A stretch of DNA of 64,000 bases from Acidovorax sp. KKS102 (GTDB lineage: Bacteria > Pseudomonadota > Gammaproteobacteria > Burkholderiales > Burkholderiaceae_C): assembly GCF_000302535.1 (NCBI RefSeq), contig NC_018708.1, positions 496,001 to 560,000 on the forward strand. The letters run 5' to 3'. Below the pieces are notes generated by a model that ran no database searches, was not told the DNA's origin, and worked only from the letters and a program-made list of their open reading frames with translations. Each line of letters starts with the position of its first letter. The stretch's first letter is position 1. The translations under genes were made by a program, and so were the position numbers. This document shows, in pieces, positions 1-8,800 of this stretch.

Positions 1-165
1 CTGTGCCTGTGTGGACGGGGACGGCGTGGCCTTTAAGGCAGGGCCTGCGCAGCCTGCCAGGGTGGCCAGGCAGGCCACGGCCAGGACTGCGGAGACAGGG
101 CGCCAGAGGGGCGCACGGCGGGTGCGGTGGGCAGACTGGAGAACAGGGCGGCTGGGCGTGTGCAT
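1..165 (-). CDS. putative lipoprotein, N-terminal part only (runs off the left edge)
   Basis: Reading leftwards from an ATG at 165 the frame stays open for 55 codons to the window edge. The product has a basic start (residues 15-17 R-R-A region), a hydrophobic stretch at about 24-37 and a lipobox L-A-G-C with Cys39, then an Ala/Pro/Thr-rich stretch as in mature lipoprotein linkers. That is a classic type II signal peptide, so the protein is probably anchored in an inner or outer membrane leaflet. It is divergent from narX and shares the FNR-type box at 190-203. Function cannot be told from this fragment; accessory lipoproteins of anaerobic respiration (for example NosL-like) are one possibility only. 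Confidence 0.5.
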   Translation of the reverse strand, partial: MHTPSRPVLQSAHRTRRAPLWRPVSAVLAVACLATLAGCAGPALKATPSPSTQAQ

Positions 166-189
166 TCGGCCATGCTAGCGGGCGCGCAC

Positions 190-203
190 TTGACGCAGGT
201 CAA
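190..203. promoter_or_regulatory. FNR/CRP-family binding site (TTGAC-N4-GTCAA)
   Basis: The 14 bases form a perfect palindrome TTGAC-GCAG-GTCAA, one base per half-site away from the FNR/ANR consensus TTGAT-N4-ATCAA. It lies between the divergent lipoprotein gene and narX. Its centre (196.5) is 41.5 bases before position 238, the spacing of class II FNR activation, with a -10-like hexamer at 226-231. Control of the nitrate respiration operon by an FNR-type anaerobic regulator is well established in other bacteria; use of this site is inferred. Confidence 0.7.
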
Positions 204-225
204 GAACCGCACAAAACCCCTTGCC

Positions 226-231
226 TACACT
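226..231 (+). promoter_or_regulatory. probable -10 element of narX
   Basis: TACACT matches TATAAT at four of six positions, including the key first T, A and last T. It sits 23 bases after the FNR-type box and would place the transcription start at about 237-238, on the narX start codon itself. No Shine-Dalgarno sequence lies before that ATG, consistent with a leaderless message. Confidence 0.45.
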
Positions 232-236
232 GCGCC

Positions 237-2192
237 ATGCGCTCGCGGCCCACCCTTTCCACCAAGCTCCTGGCCATGGGCGCCGGATTTTTGCTGGTGG
301 CCCTGGCTTCCATCGGACTCACCTTGTGGGTGACCTGGAAGCTCGAAGGCGGCGCGGCGGCCGTCAACGAGGCCGGCCGCCTGCGCATGAACATGCTGCG
401 CATGGTGCTGGTGCTCCAGAACGAGCCGCCCGAGGCCGTGCAAGAGCGCGCGCGCCAGTTCGACGCCAGCCTGGAGTTGCTGCGCACGGGCGATCCGTCG
501 CGCCCGCTGTTTGTGCCGTGGAGCGACGAGACGCGCACCCGGTTCGACGGCATCCGCGCCCGCTGGACCGAGGCCCGCACGGGGTGGGTCAGCGCCTTGC
601 CCCCCGACCGGGCCCGGAACCTGGCCGAGGCCGATGCCTTTGTGCAGCAGGTGGACGGCTTCGTGGATGCCATCGAAATCCAGATCGCAGGCTGGACCGC
701 CGCGCTGCACCTGTTCCAGCTGTTCATGATGGCGCTGGCCATCGTGGCGGCCGTCACCTTCATGGCCGTGAGCTATTTGCTGGTGATCAACCCCGTGGCG
801 CGCCTGCAGCAGGCCCAGGCCCGGCTGCGCCAGGGCGAGCTGGGCACGCGGCTGCAAGTGGACACTGACGATGAGTTCGGCCAGCTCTCGGCCGGCTTCA
901 ACCTGATGGCGCACGCGCTGCAGGCCTCGCACGACGAGCTGGAGCACAAGGTGCGCGAAAAGACCGCCAGCATCGCCGTGCAGAACCAGCGGCTGGCCGC
1001 GCTGTACGAGGTCAGTGCGCTGGCCAGCACCGCCAGCAGCCTGGAGCTGCTGGCCCAGGGTTTTGTGCAGCAGATTCGCCGCGTGGCGGGCGCCGATGCC
1101 GCCGCCGTGCGCTGGTCCAACGAGGCGAATGAGCGCTACGTGCTGCTGGCAGGTGATGGCCTGCCTGTGGCCATGGCCGAGGGCGAGCATTGCCTGCACA
1201 CCGGCAGCTGCCTGTGCGGTCAGCCGCAGGAGCAGGCGCGCACCCGGGTCATCCCCATCACGCCATCCACCGAGGTCGCCTTGCCGCACTGCCGCGATGC
1301 AGGGTTTGAAACCATGGTCACCATCCCCGTCAAGATGCAGATGCGCATGCTGGGCGAGGTCAACCTGTTCTTCCGATCGCCCGTCGAGATGACCGACGAG
1401 CTGCGCGATCTGCTCGAAGCCATGACCCGCCACCTGGCCAGCGCCATGGAGGGCCTGCGTGCCATCGCACTGGAGCGCGAGGCGGCCGTGGCCGAGGAGC
1501 GCGGCCTGCTCGCGCGCGAGCTGCACGACTCCATCGCGCAGTCGCTGGCCTTCCTCAAGATCCAGACCCAGCTGCTGCGCGACGCCGTGGCGCGTGGCGA
1601 CGATGCCAAGCGCGACCGCAGCATCGGCGAGCTGGATGTGGGCGTGCGGGAGTGCTATTCGGATGTGCGCGAACTGCTGGTGCACTTTCGCACCCGCACC
1701 AGCGAGGAAGACATTGAATCGGCGCTGCGCGCCACCTTGTCCAAGTTCGAGCACCAGACCGGCATGGTCACTACGCTGGGCATGGTGGGCCATGGCCTGC
1801 CACTGGCGCAGGACGTGCAGATCCAGGTGCTGCACATGGTGCAGGAGGCGCTGTCGAACGTGCGCAAGCACTCGGGCGCCACGCGGGTCGATGTGCTGGT
1901 GCACCGCCACCCCCGCTGGCGCTTTGAGGTGCAGGACAACGGCACGGGTTTTGACGTGACGGCCGTGCCGCCCGATTCGCTGCACGTGGGCATGGGCATC
2001 ATGCGCGAGCGGGCCCAGCGCATTGGCGCCGTGGTCCAGGTGGAGTCCGCGCCAGGGCAGGGCACCCGGGTGTGCATCGAGCTGCCCTCGGTCGTGCCCG
2101 CCCAGACCGTGGCCGTTGCGTCTGAGGGGCCATTGGCTCAAGCTGCCTACGCTGCCCAGGCCGACATTCCCCACACCGCCAACACTCCATGA
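237..2192 (+). CDS. narX: nitrate/nitrite sensor histidine kinase NarX
   Basis: Membrane sensor kinase of 651 residues that senses periplasmic nitrate/nitrite and phosphorylates NarL. A first membrane helix lies at about residues 15-36. It is followed by the conserved P-box-like stretch around N-E-A-G-R-L-R-M, a periplasmic domain, a second helix near 165-185, a HAMP domain, a GAF-like cysteine-containing central module (residues near 320-330 hold the C-x-C pair) and a HisKA_3/HATPase_c kinase end. The phosphorylated His is in the R-E-L-H-D-S motif, and the ATP-binding N and G boxes follow near Q-D-N-G-T-G. The ATG at 237 is chosen because the sequence before it has no family character; the frame stays open upstream only by chance of high GC. 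The stop overlaps narL by four bases, so the pair is translationally coupled. Confidence 0.93.
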   Translation: MRSRPTLSTKLLAMGAGFLLVALASIGLTLWVTWKLEGGAAAVNEAGRLRMNMLRMVLVLQNEPPEAVQERARQFDASLELLRTGDPSRPLFVPWSDETRTRFDGIRARWTEARTGWVSALPPDRARNLAEADAFVQQVDGFVDAIEIQIAGWTAALHLFQLFMMALAIVAAVTFMAVSYLLVINPVARLQQAQARLRQGELGTRLQVDTDDEFGQLSAGFNLMAHALQASHDELEHKVREKTASIAVQNQRLAALYEVSALASTASSLELLAQGFVQQIRRVAGADAAAVRWSNEANERYVLLAGDGLPVAMAEGEHCLHTGSCLCGQPQEQARTRVIPITPSTEVALPHCRDAGFETMVTIPVKMQMRMLGEVNLFFRSPVEMTDELRDLLEAMTRHLASAMEGLRAIALEREAAVAEERGLLARELHDSIAQSLAFLKIQTQLLRDAVARGDDAKRDRSIGELDVGVRECYSDVRELLVHFRTRTSEEDIESALRATLSKFEHQTGMVTTLGMVGHGLPLAQDVQIQVLHMVQEALSNVRKHSGATRVDVLVHRHPRWRFEVQDNGTGFDVTAVPPDSLHVGMGIMRERAQRIGAVVQVESAPGQGTRVCIELPSVVPAQTVAVASEGPLAQAAYAAQADIPHTANTP

Positions 2193-2911
2193 CGAACCAA
2201 GCTGCCTCCGCCACCGCATCTTCTCCCCTGGTCACGCTGCTGGTGGTGGACGATCACACGCTGTTCCGGCGCGGGTTGATCGCGCTGCTGGGCCAGTATG
2301 AGGGCCTGTCCGTGGTGGGTGAGGCGGGGGATGCCGCGCAGGCCCTGCGGCTTGCGCCCCAGCTGCAGCCCCAGGTCATCCTGCTCGACAACCACCTGCC
2401 CGGCGTGATGGGCGTGGATGCGATCCAGGGGCTGCGCGAGGTGTCGCCCACCTCGCGCGTGCTCATGCTCACCGTGAGCGAGGACGCGCAGGACCTGGCG
2501 ACCGCGCTGCGCAATGGTGCCCAGGGCTACCTGCTCAAGACCATCGACGGCGAGCTGCTGGCGCAGGCCATTCACCGCGCCGCCAGGGGCGAGCCCGTGG
2601 TCAGCCCTGAGCTGATGGGCAAGCTCGTGGCGGCGTTCCAGTCGCAGGGCGCGCCCGAGGCGCCCCCCGCGCCGATGCCACCTGCCGACGCAGCGGCGGC
2701 CGCCCCCAACGGTTTCACCCCCCTGTCGCCGCGCGAGGAAGACGTGCTGCGCGAGATCGCCCGGGGTGCGAGCAACAAGGAGATCGCCCGCACGCTCGAC
2801 ATCGCCGAGACCACGGTGAAGATCCACGTGCAGCACATCCTGCGCAAGCTGGGTCTCAGCTCGCGCGTGCAGGCAGCGGTGTACGCCTCGGACCGGCAGC
2901 GCGCCGAATAG
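2189..2911 (+). CDS. narL: nitrate/nitrite response regulator NarL
   Basis: Response regulator of 240 residues partnering NarX. The receiver domain (about 15-135) shows the acidic pair D21/D22, the phospho-acceptor D67 in L-L-D-N-H-L-P and the conserved K117. A Pro/Ala linker (about 155-172) leads to a LuxR-type helix-turn-helix (about 177-235; L-S-P-R-E-x-x-V-L, then N-K-E-I-A and the recognition helix T-V-K-I-H). The ATG overlaps the narX stop in an ATGA. Phosphorylated NarL normally activates narK and narG promoters at TACYYMT heptamers; the 219 bases downstream, before narK1, are where such sites would be expected, but only an imperfect TACTCCC at 3033 was seen. Confidence 0.93.
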   Translation: MTNQAASATASSPLVTLLVVDDHTLFRRGLIALLGQYEGLSVVGEAGDAAQALRLAPQLQPQVILLDNHLPGVMGVDAIQGLREVSPTSRVLMLTVSEDAQDLATALRNGAQGYLLKTIDGELLAQAIHRAARGEPVVSPELMGKLVAAFQSQGAPEAPPAPMPPADAAAAAPNGFTPLSPREEDVLREIARGASNKEIARTLDIAETTVKIHVQHILRKLGLSSRVQAAVYASDRQRAE

Positions 2912-3097
2912 CACACGCATAGACGTCTGCACGCCCGCACACGCGGCGTGCATCGCGTGCTTGGCGGGCAGGGGCAGCACCGTCCAACGCGTGCGCCATA
3001 GTTCTTTCGGACGATGCCGCACCCCCAGTGACTACTCCCTCTGCCGCGCCGCACACCCTCTAGCGAAGGATGTGCAAAAGCCTCTGCACACGCGACC

Positions 3098-3124
3098 ATT
3101 CCTCTCATGCAAAAAGAGAGGAAT
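3098..3124 (+). promoter_or_regulatory. hairpin enclosing the narK1 ribosome binding site
   Basis: A perfect 9-base inverted repeat: ATTCCTCTC (3098-3106) and GAGAGGAAT (3116-3124) with a 9-base loop ATGCAAAAA. The right arm contains the only Shine-Dalgarno-like run (GAGAGGAA, about 7 bases before the narK1 ATG at 3131). In the mRNA the ribosome binding site would therefore be paired. This suggests translational control of narK1, or coupling to RNA structure or temperature. The role is inferred from sequence alone. Confidence 0.5.
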
Positions 3125-3130
3125 CGCGCA

Positions 3131-4423
3131 ATGGCCAACGCAACTTTGCCGCCGGGCGACAGCCCGCAGCGCACCCGTCAGGCGTGGTCGGTGCTCATCG
3201 TCAGCACCTTCGCCTTCACCGTCTGCTTCATGGTCTGGATGATGTTTGGCGTCATCGGCATCCCCATCAAGAAGATGCTGAACCTGAACTCCACGCAGTT
3301 CGGGCTGCTGATGTCCATGCCCGTGCTCACGGGCTCACTGGTGCGGGTGCCCCTGGGTATCTGGACCGACAAGTTCGGTGGCCGCATCGTGATGGCGGCC
3401 GTCATGGCCACCACCGTGCCTGCTATCTGGCTCATGAGCTATGCCACGGAGTACTGGCACTTCCTGACGATCGGCCTGTTTGTGGGCTTGGCGGGGGGCT
3501 CGTTCTCAGTGGGTACGCCTTATGTGGCGCGCTGGTTCCCCAAGCATCGCCAGGGCACGGCCATGGGTGTGTATGGTGCGGGTAACTCGGGTGCAGCCGT
3601 GAACAAGTTCGTGGCGCCCGTGATCCTGGTGGCCTTTGGCTGGACCATGGTGCCGCAGGTGTATGCGGCCATCATGCTCGGCACGCTGGTGCTGTTCTGG
3701 CTGTTCAGCTACAGCGACCCGGCCCACCTGGTGCCCAGCAACGTCAAGTTCACCGACCAGCTCAAGGCGCTCAAGGACCCCAAAGTGCTCAAGTACTGCC
3801 AGTACTACAGCATTGTGTTTGGCGGCTACGTGGCGCTGTCGCTGTGGATGGTGCAGTACTACGTGGGCGAATACGGCCTGGACATCCGCGTGGCCGCGCT
3901 GCTGGCCGCCTGCTTCTCGCTGCCCGGTGGCGTGCTGCGCGCCATTGGCGGCATTTTGAGTGACAAGTACGGCGCCCACAGCGTGACCTGGTGGGTGATG
4001 TGGGTGAGCTGGATCTGCCTGTTCCTGCTGAGCTACCCGCAGACCGACTTCACAATCCTCACCGTCAACGGACCGCAGACCTTCCACATCGGCCTGAACG
4101 TGTACATGTTCACTGGCCTCATGTTCCTGCTGGGCATCTGCTGGGCCTTCGGCAAGGCCAGTGTCTTCAAGTACATCAGCGACGACTACCCCCACAACAT
4201 CGGCGCCATCAGCGGCATCGTGGGTCTGGCCGGCGGCATGGGCGGCTTCGTCCTGCCCATCCTGTTCGGCGCGCTGATGGACCTCACCGGCATCCGTTCC
4301 AGCGCTTTCATGCTGATGTATGGCGTGGTGTGGGTTTCGCTCATCTGGATGTACTTCACCGAAGTGCGCAACACCCGTCTCATGGGCTCGCAAAGCGCCG
4401 TCGCACAGACGGCCGCCCGCTGA
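3131..4423 (+). CDS. narK1: NarK1-type nitrate transporter (MFS)
   Basis: Twelve-helix MFS protein of 430 residues of the nitrate/nitrite porter family, inner membrane. The nitrate signature glycine-rich helices are visible: G-L-A-G-G-S-F-S-V-G-T-P-Y-V in the first half and G-I-V-G-L-A-G-G-M-G-G-F-V-L-P in the second. The short, loop-poor form resembles NarK1 (nitrate/proton symport) of Paracoccus and Pseudomonas. An in-frame ATG at 3107 exists, but it lies in a hairpin loop without a ribosome binding site; the ATG at 3131 has GAGAGGAA before it and is preferred. It heads the narK1K2GHJI run; narK2 follows after 20 bases. Confidence 0.9.
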   Translation: MANATLPPGDSPQRTRQAWSVLIVSTFAFTVCFMVWMMFGVIGIPIKKMLNLNSTQFGLLMSMPVLTGSLVRVPLGIWTDKFGGRIVMAAVMATTVPAIWLMSYATEYWHFLTIGLFVGLAGGSFSVGTPYVARWFPKHRQGTAMGVYGAGNSGAAVNKFVAPVILVAFGWTMVPQVYAAIMLGTLVLFWLFSYSDPAHLVPSNVKFTDQLKALKDPKVLKYCQYYSIVFGGYVALSLWMVQYYVGEYGLDIRVAALLAACFSLPGGVLRAIGGILSDKYGAHSVTWWVMWVSWICLFLLSYPQTDFTILTVNGPQTFHIGLNVYMFTGLMFLLGICWAFGKASVFKYISDDYPHNIGAISGIVGLAGGMGGFVLPILFGALMDLTGIRSSAFMLMYGVVWVSLIWMYFTEVRNTRLMGSQSAVAQTAAR

Positions 4424-4443
4424 TTTTTCCAAGGACTCTCACC

Positions 4444-5853
4444 ATGTCTGCCATCACCACCAGCGGGCGCCAGGGGCGTCTTCTCACCCTCTGGGCCCCG
4501 GAGGACAAATCGTTCTGGGAGCGCGAAGGCGAAGCCATTGCCAAGCTCAACCTCTGGATCTCGGTGCCCGCGCTGTTCCTGGCCTTTGCCATCTGGCAGG
4601 TCTGGAGCGTGGTTGCCGTGAGCCTGCCCGGCCTCGGCTTCAAGTACTCGACCAACCAGCTGTTCTGGCTGGCGGCCGCGCCCGCACTCTCGGGCGCCAC
4701 GCTGCGCATCTTCTATTCGTTCATGGTGCCGCTGGTCGGTGGCCGCCGCTGGACGGCGATCTCCACCGCCTCGCTGCTGATTCCGGCGCTGGGCATCGGC
4801 TTTGCGGTGCAGGACAACACTACAGCCTACCCCACCATGCTCATCCTGGCGCTGCTGTGTGGCCTGGGTGGTGGCAACTTCAGCTCCAGCATGGCCAACA
4901 TCAGCTTCTTCTTTCCGAAGGAGCGCAAGGGGTCGGCGCTGGGTGTGAACGCGGGCCTGGGCAACCTGGGCGTGTCGGTGGTGCAGTTCCTGAGCCCTCT
5001 GGTCGTCACGGCCGGCATCTTTGGAGTTTTTGGGGGTGATGCCCAGACCATCGTCAAGAACGGCCAGACCGCACAGGTCTGGACGCAGAACGCCGCTTTC
5101 ATCTGGGTGCCATGGATTGCGCTGACCGCGCTGGCGGCTTGGTTTGGCATGAACGATATTGCCGACGCGCGCGCTTCGTTCGCTGCGCAGGCCGCCATTT
5201 TCAAGCGCAAGCACAACTGGCTGATGTGTGTGCTGTACCTCGGCACCTTCGGCTCGTTCATCGGCTACGCCGCAGGCTTTCCGCTGCTCATCAAGAGCCA
5301 GTTTCCCAGCATCAACCCCCTGGCCTACGCCTGGCTGGGGCCGCTGGTGGGTGCAGTGGTGCGGCCCTTTGGGGGCTGGCTGGCCGACAAGCTCGGCGGT
5401 GCTCGCGTCACGCTGTGGAACTTCATCGTGATGGCCATCGCCGTGGTCGGTGTGACGGTGTTCCTGCCATCGGGCGGTAACGAGGGCCAGTTCGCCGGCT
5501 TCTTTGTGTGCTTCCTGGTGCTTTTCCTCACCACCGGCATCGGCAACGGCTCCACCTTCCGCATGATCCCCGTGATCTTCCTGACCGAAGCCATGCGCGG
5601 CGTGGACCCCCTCAACACGGCCGCTGTGGCCCAGGCCAACAAGGAAGGCAACACCCTGGGTGCCGCCACGCTGGGTTTCACCGCTGCCATGGCGGCCTAC
5701 GGCGGGTTCTTTATTCCAAAGAGCTACGGCAGCTCCATCGCGCTGACCGGCAGCCCCCACGCCGCGCTGTGGACGTTCTTCGCCTTCTACCTCGTATGCA
5801 TCGTGATCACCTGGTGGCACTACGCGCGCAAGAACGCCGCCATGCCTTGCTGA
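4444..5853 (+). CDS. narK2: NarK2-type nitrate/nitrite antiporter (MFS)
   Basis: MFS porter of 469 residues, close in style to E. coli NarK. It has a soluble N-terminal stretch with W-A-P-E-D-K-x-F-W-E, then twelve predicted helices. The nitrate signatures are G-L-G-G-G-N-F-S-S-S-M-A-N-I-S-F-F-F-P in the first half and a second Gly-rich motif around G-N-T-L-G-A-A-T-L-G. Such proteins exchange nitrate for nitrite, supplying NarG and removing its toxic product. Paracoccus carries the same two proteins as a single NarK1-NarK2 fusion; here they are separate genes 20 bases apart. A run AAGGA precedes the ATG. Confidence 0.92.
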   Translation: MSAITTSGRQGRLLTLWAPEDKSFWEREGEAIAKLNLWISVPALFLAFAIWQVWSVVAVSLPGLGFKYSTNQLFWLAAAPALSGATLRIFYSFMVPLVGGRRWTAISTASLLIPALGIGFAVQDNTTAYPTMLILALLCGLGGGNFSSSMANISFFFPKERKGSALGVNAGLGNLGVSVVQFLSPLVVTAGIFGVFGGDAQTIVKNGQTAQVWTQNAAFIWVPWIALTALAAWFGMNDIADARASFAAQAAIFKRKHNWLMCVLYLGTFGSFIGYAAGFPLLIKSQFPSINPLAYAWLGPLVGAVVRPFGGWLADKLGGARVTLWNFIVMAIAVVGVTVFLPSGGNEGQFAGFFVCFLVLFLTTGIGNGSTFRMIPVIFLTEAMRGVDPLNTAAVAQANKEGNTLGAATLGFTAAMAAYGGFFIPKSYGSSIALTGSPHAALWTFFAFYLVCIVITWWHYARKNAAMPC

Positions 5854-5887
5854 TGACCCCTGAACAGAACAGAACAAGGAGCCCCCG

Positions 5888-8800
5888 ATGAGCCATTTCC
5901 TCGATCGCCTTTCGTACTTCTCGCAGCCCCGCGAAACCTTTGCGCAGGGCCATGGCCAGACCAACGGTGAAGACCGCACCTGGGAAGACGCCTACCGCGA
6001 CCGCTGGGCGCACGACAAGATCGTGCGCAGCACCCACGGCGTGAACTGCACCGGCAGCTGCAGCTGGAAGATCTACGTCAAGGGCGGCATCGTCACCTGG
6101 GAAACCCAGCAGACCGACTACCCCCGCACCCGCCCCGACCTGCCCAACCACGAGCCCCGTGGCTGCGCGCGCGGCGCCAGCTACAGCTGGTACCTGTACA
6201 GCGCCAACCGCGTGAAGTACCCCATGGTGCGCGGCCGGCTGCTCAAGCACTGGCGTGCCGCCATCGCGCTGGCCAAGAGCCCGGTCGATGCCTGGGCCAG
6301 CATCGTCGAGAACGATGCCTCGCGCAGCGAATGGCAAAAGCAGCGCGGCCTGGGCGGCTTTGTGCGCAGCACCTGGGACGAGGTGAACCAGATGATCGCT
6401 GCGGCCAACGTCTACACCATCAAGAAACACGGCCCGGACCGCATCATCGGTTTCTCGCCCATCCCGGCCATGTCGATGATTTCGTACGCCGCTGGCTCAC
6501 GTTACCTGAGCCTGATTGGCGGCGTATGCATGAGCTTCTACGACTGGTACTGCGACCTGCCCCCCAGCAGCCCGCAGACCTGGGGCGAGCAAACCGACGT
6601 GCCCGAGTCGGCCGACTGGTACAACAGCTCGTACATCATTGCTTGGGGCTCCAACGTGCCCCAGACGCGCACGCCCGACGCGCACTTTCTGACCGAGGTG
6701 CGCTACAAGGGCACCAAAGTCGTGTCCATCACCCCCGACTACTCCGAAGTCGCCAAGCTGGGCGACTTGTGGATGCACCCCAAGCAGGGCACCGACGCTG
6801 CCGTGGCCATGGCCATGGGCCACGTGATCCTGAAAGAGTTCTACTTCAAGGACGGCGGCAAGGGCCGCAGCGCGTACTTTGATGACTACGCCCGCCGCTA
6901 CACCGATCTGCCCCTGCTGGTGGTGCTCAAGGAAAAGACGCTGCCCGATGGCCGCACGGTGATGGTGCCCGACCGCTATGTGCGCGCCAGCGACTTCCCT
7001 GGCCAGCTCGACCAGTCCAACAACCCTGACTGGAAGACCGTGGGCTATGACGAGCTAGGCCAGGTCACGCTGCCCAACGGCTCCATCGGCTTCCGCTGGG
7101 GGGCCGACGGTCGCACCGACCAGGGCCTGTGGAATCTGGAGAACAAGGACGCTCGTACCGCCAATACCGTCAAGCTCAAGCTGTCGGTGATCGAGGATGG
7201 CGCGCAGGCCCATGACGTGGCCGATGTCGCCTTCCCGTATTTCGGTGGCGTACATGCGCCGAATTTCACGGCCAATGAACAGGGCAGTGACGTGATGGTG
7301 CGCCGCGTGCCGGTGTCCCATCTGGAGCTGTCCGGCCACGAGGCCCAAGGCCGTGTGATGGTGGCCACGGTGTTCGACCTGCTGGCCGCCAACTACGGCA
7401 TTGACCGGGGCCTGCCCGGCGAAGAACAAGGCGTCACCTACGACAGCGACCGCCCCTACACCCCCGCATGGCAAGAAAAGATCACCGGCGTGCCACGCGA
7501 TCAAGTCATCACCGTGGCCCGCCAGTTTGCCGACAACGCGCACAAGACCCACGGCAAGTCCATGGTGATCATCGGCGCAGCCATGAACCACTGGTACCAC
7601 AGTGACATGAACTACCGGGGCATCATCAACATGCTGATGCTGTGCGGCTGCATCGGCCAAAGCGGTGGCGGCTGGGCGCACTATGTGGGTCAGGAAAAGC
7701 TGCGGCCCCAAACCGGCTGGACCGCGCTGGCCTTTGCGCTGGACTGGATCCGCCCACCCCGCCAGATGAACAGCACGAGCTTCTTCTACGCCCACACCGA
7801 CCAGTGGCGCTACGAGAAGCTGGGCATGGAAGAAATCCTCTCGCCCCTGGCCGACAAGAAGGCCTACCACGGCGCACAGATCGACTACAACGTGCGCGCC
7901 GAACGCATGGGCTGGCTGCCATCGGCACCCCAGCTCAAGACCAGCCCGCTGCAGGTGGCCAAGGACGCTGCTGCTAAGGGCATGGACACCAAGGACTACG
8001 TGGTGCAGTCGCTCAAGAACGGCAACCTGCAAATGAGCTGCGAGGACCCGGACCACCCCTCCAACTGGCCGCGCAACATGTTCGTGTGGCGCTCCAACAT
8101 CCTGGGCTCGTCGGGCAAGGGGCATGAGTACTTCCTCAAGCACTTGCTGGGCACCACCCACGGCGTGCAGGGCAAGGACCTGGGCCAGGACGAAGCCAAG
8201 CCCGAGGAAGTGCAGTGGCACGCCAAGGCCCCGGAAGGCAAGCTGGACCTGCTGGTCACGCTGGACTTCCGCATGAGCACGACCTGTTTGTATTCGGACA
8301 TCGTGTTGCCCACGGCCACCTGGTATGAGAAGAATGACCTCAACACCAGCGACATGCACCCCTTCATCCACCCGCTGTCCACCGCCGTGGACCCTGCCTG
8401 GCAGGCCAAGAGCGACTGGGAGATCTACAAGGGCTTCGCCAAGGCCGTGAGCGAGGTCAGCGTGGGCCACCTGGGCGTGGAGAAGGACGTGGTGCTCACG
8501 CCCATCATGCACGACACGGCGGGCGAAATGGCCCAGCCTTACGGCGTGCGCGACTGGAAGCACGGCGACTGCGACCTCATCCCCGGCAAGACCGCACCGC
8601 AGGTCACGGTGGTGGAGCGTGACTACCCCAACCTGTACAAGCGCTTCACGGCCCTGGGCCCGCTGATGGACAAGGTCGGTAACGGCGGCAAGGGCATCGG
8701 CTGGAACACGCAGACCGAAGTGGGTCAGCTGGGCGACCTGAACGGCCGCGTGAAGGAAGAGGGCGTGACGCAAGGCATGCCCCGCATCGTGAGCGACATC

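Noticed and set aside
3-236. Upstream extension of the narX frame to the window edge
   Set aside because: The 78 extra residues are Gly/Arg-rich with no sensor character and run through the FNR box; high GC keeps frames open by chance.
225-2219. Long minus-strand frame opposite narX, and similar long frames opposite narG, narH, nrdJ and others
   Set aside because: They are His/Gln/Arg-rich antisense shadows produced by third-position GC bias; none has a recognisable domain.
3033-3039. TACTCCC as a NarL heptamer before narK1
   Set aside because: It misses the final T of TACYYMT and is single; too weak to report as a site.
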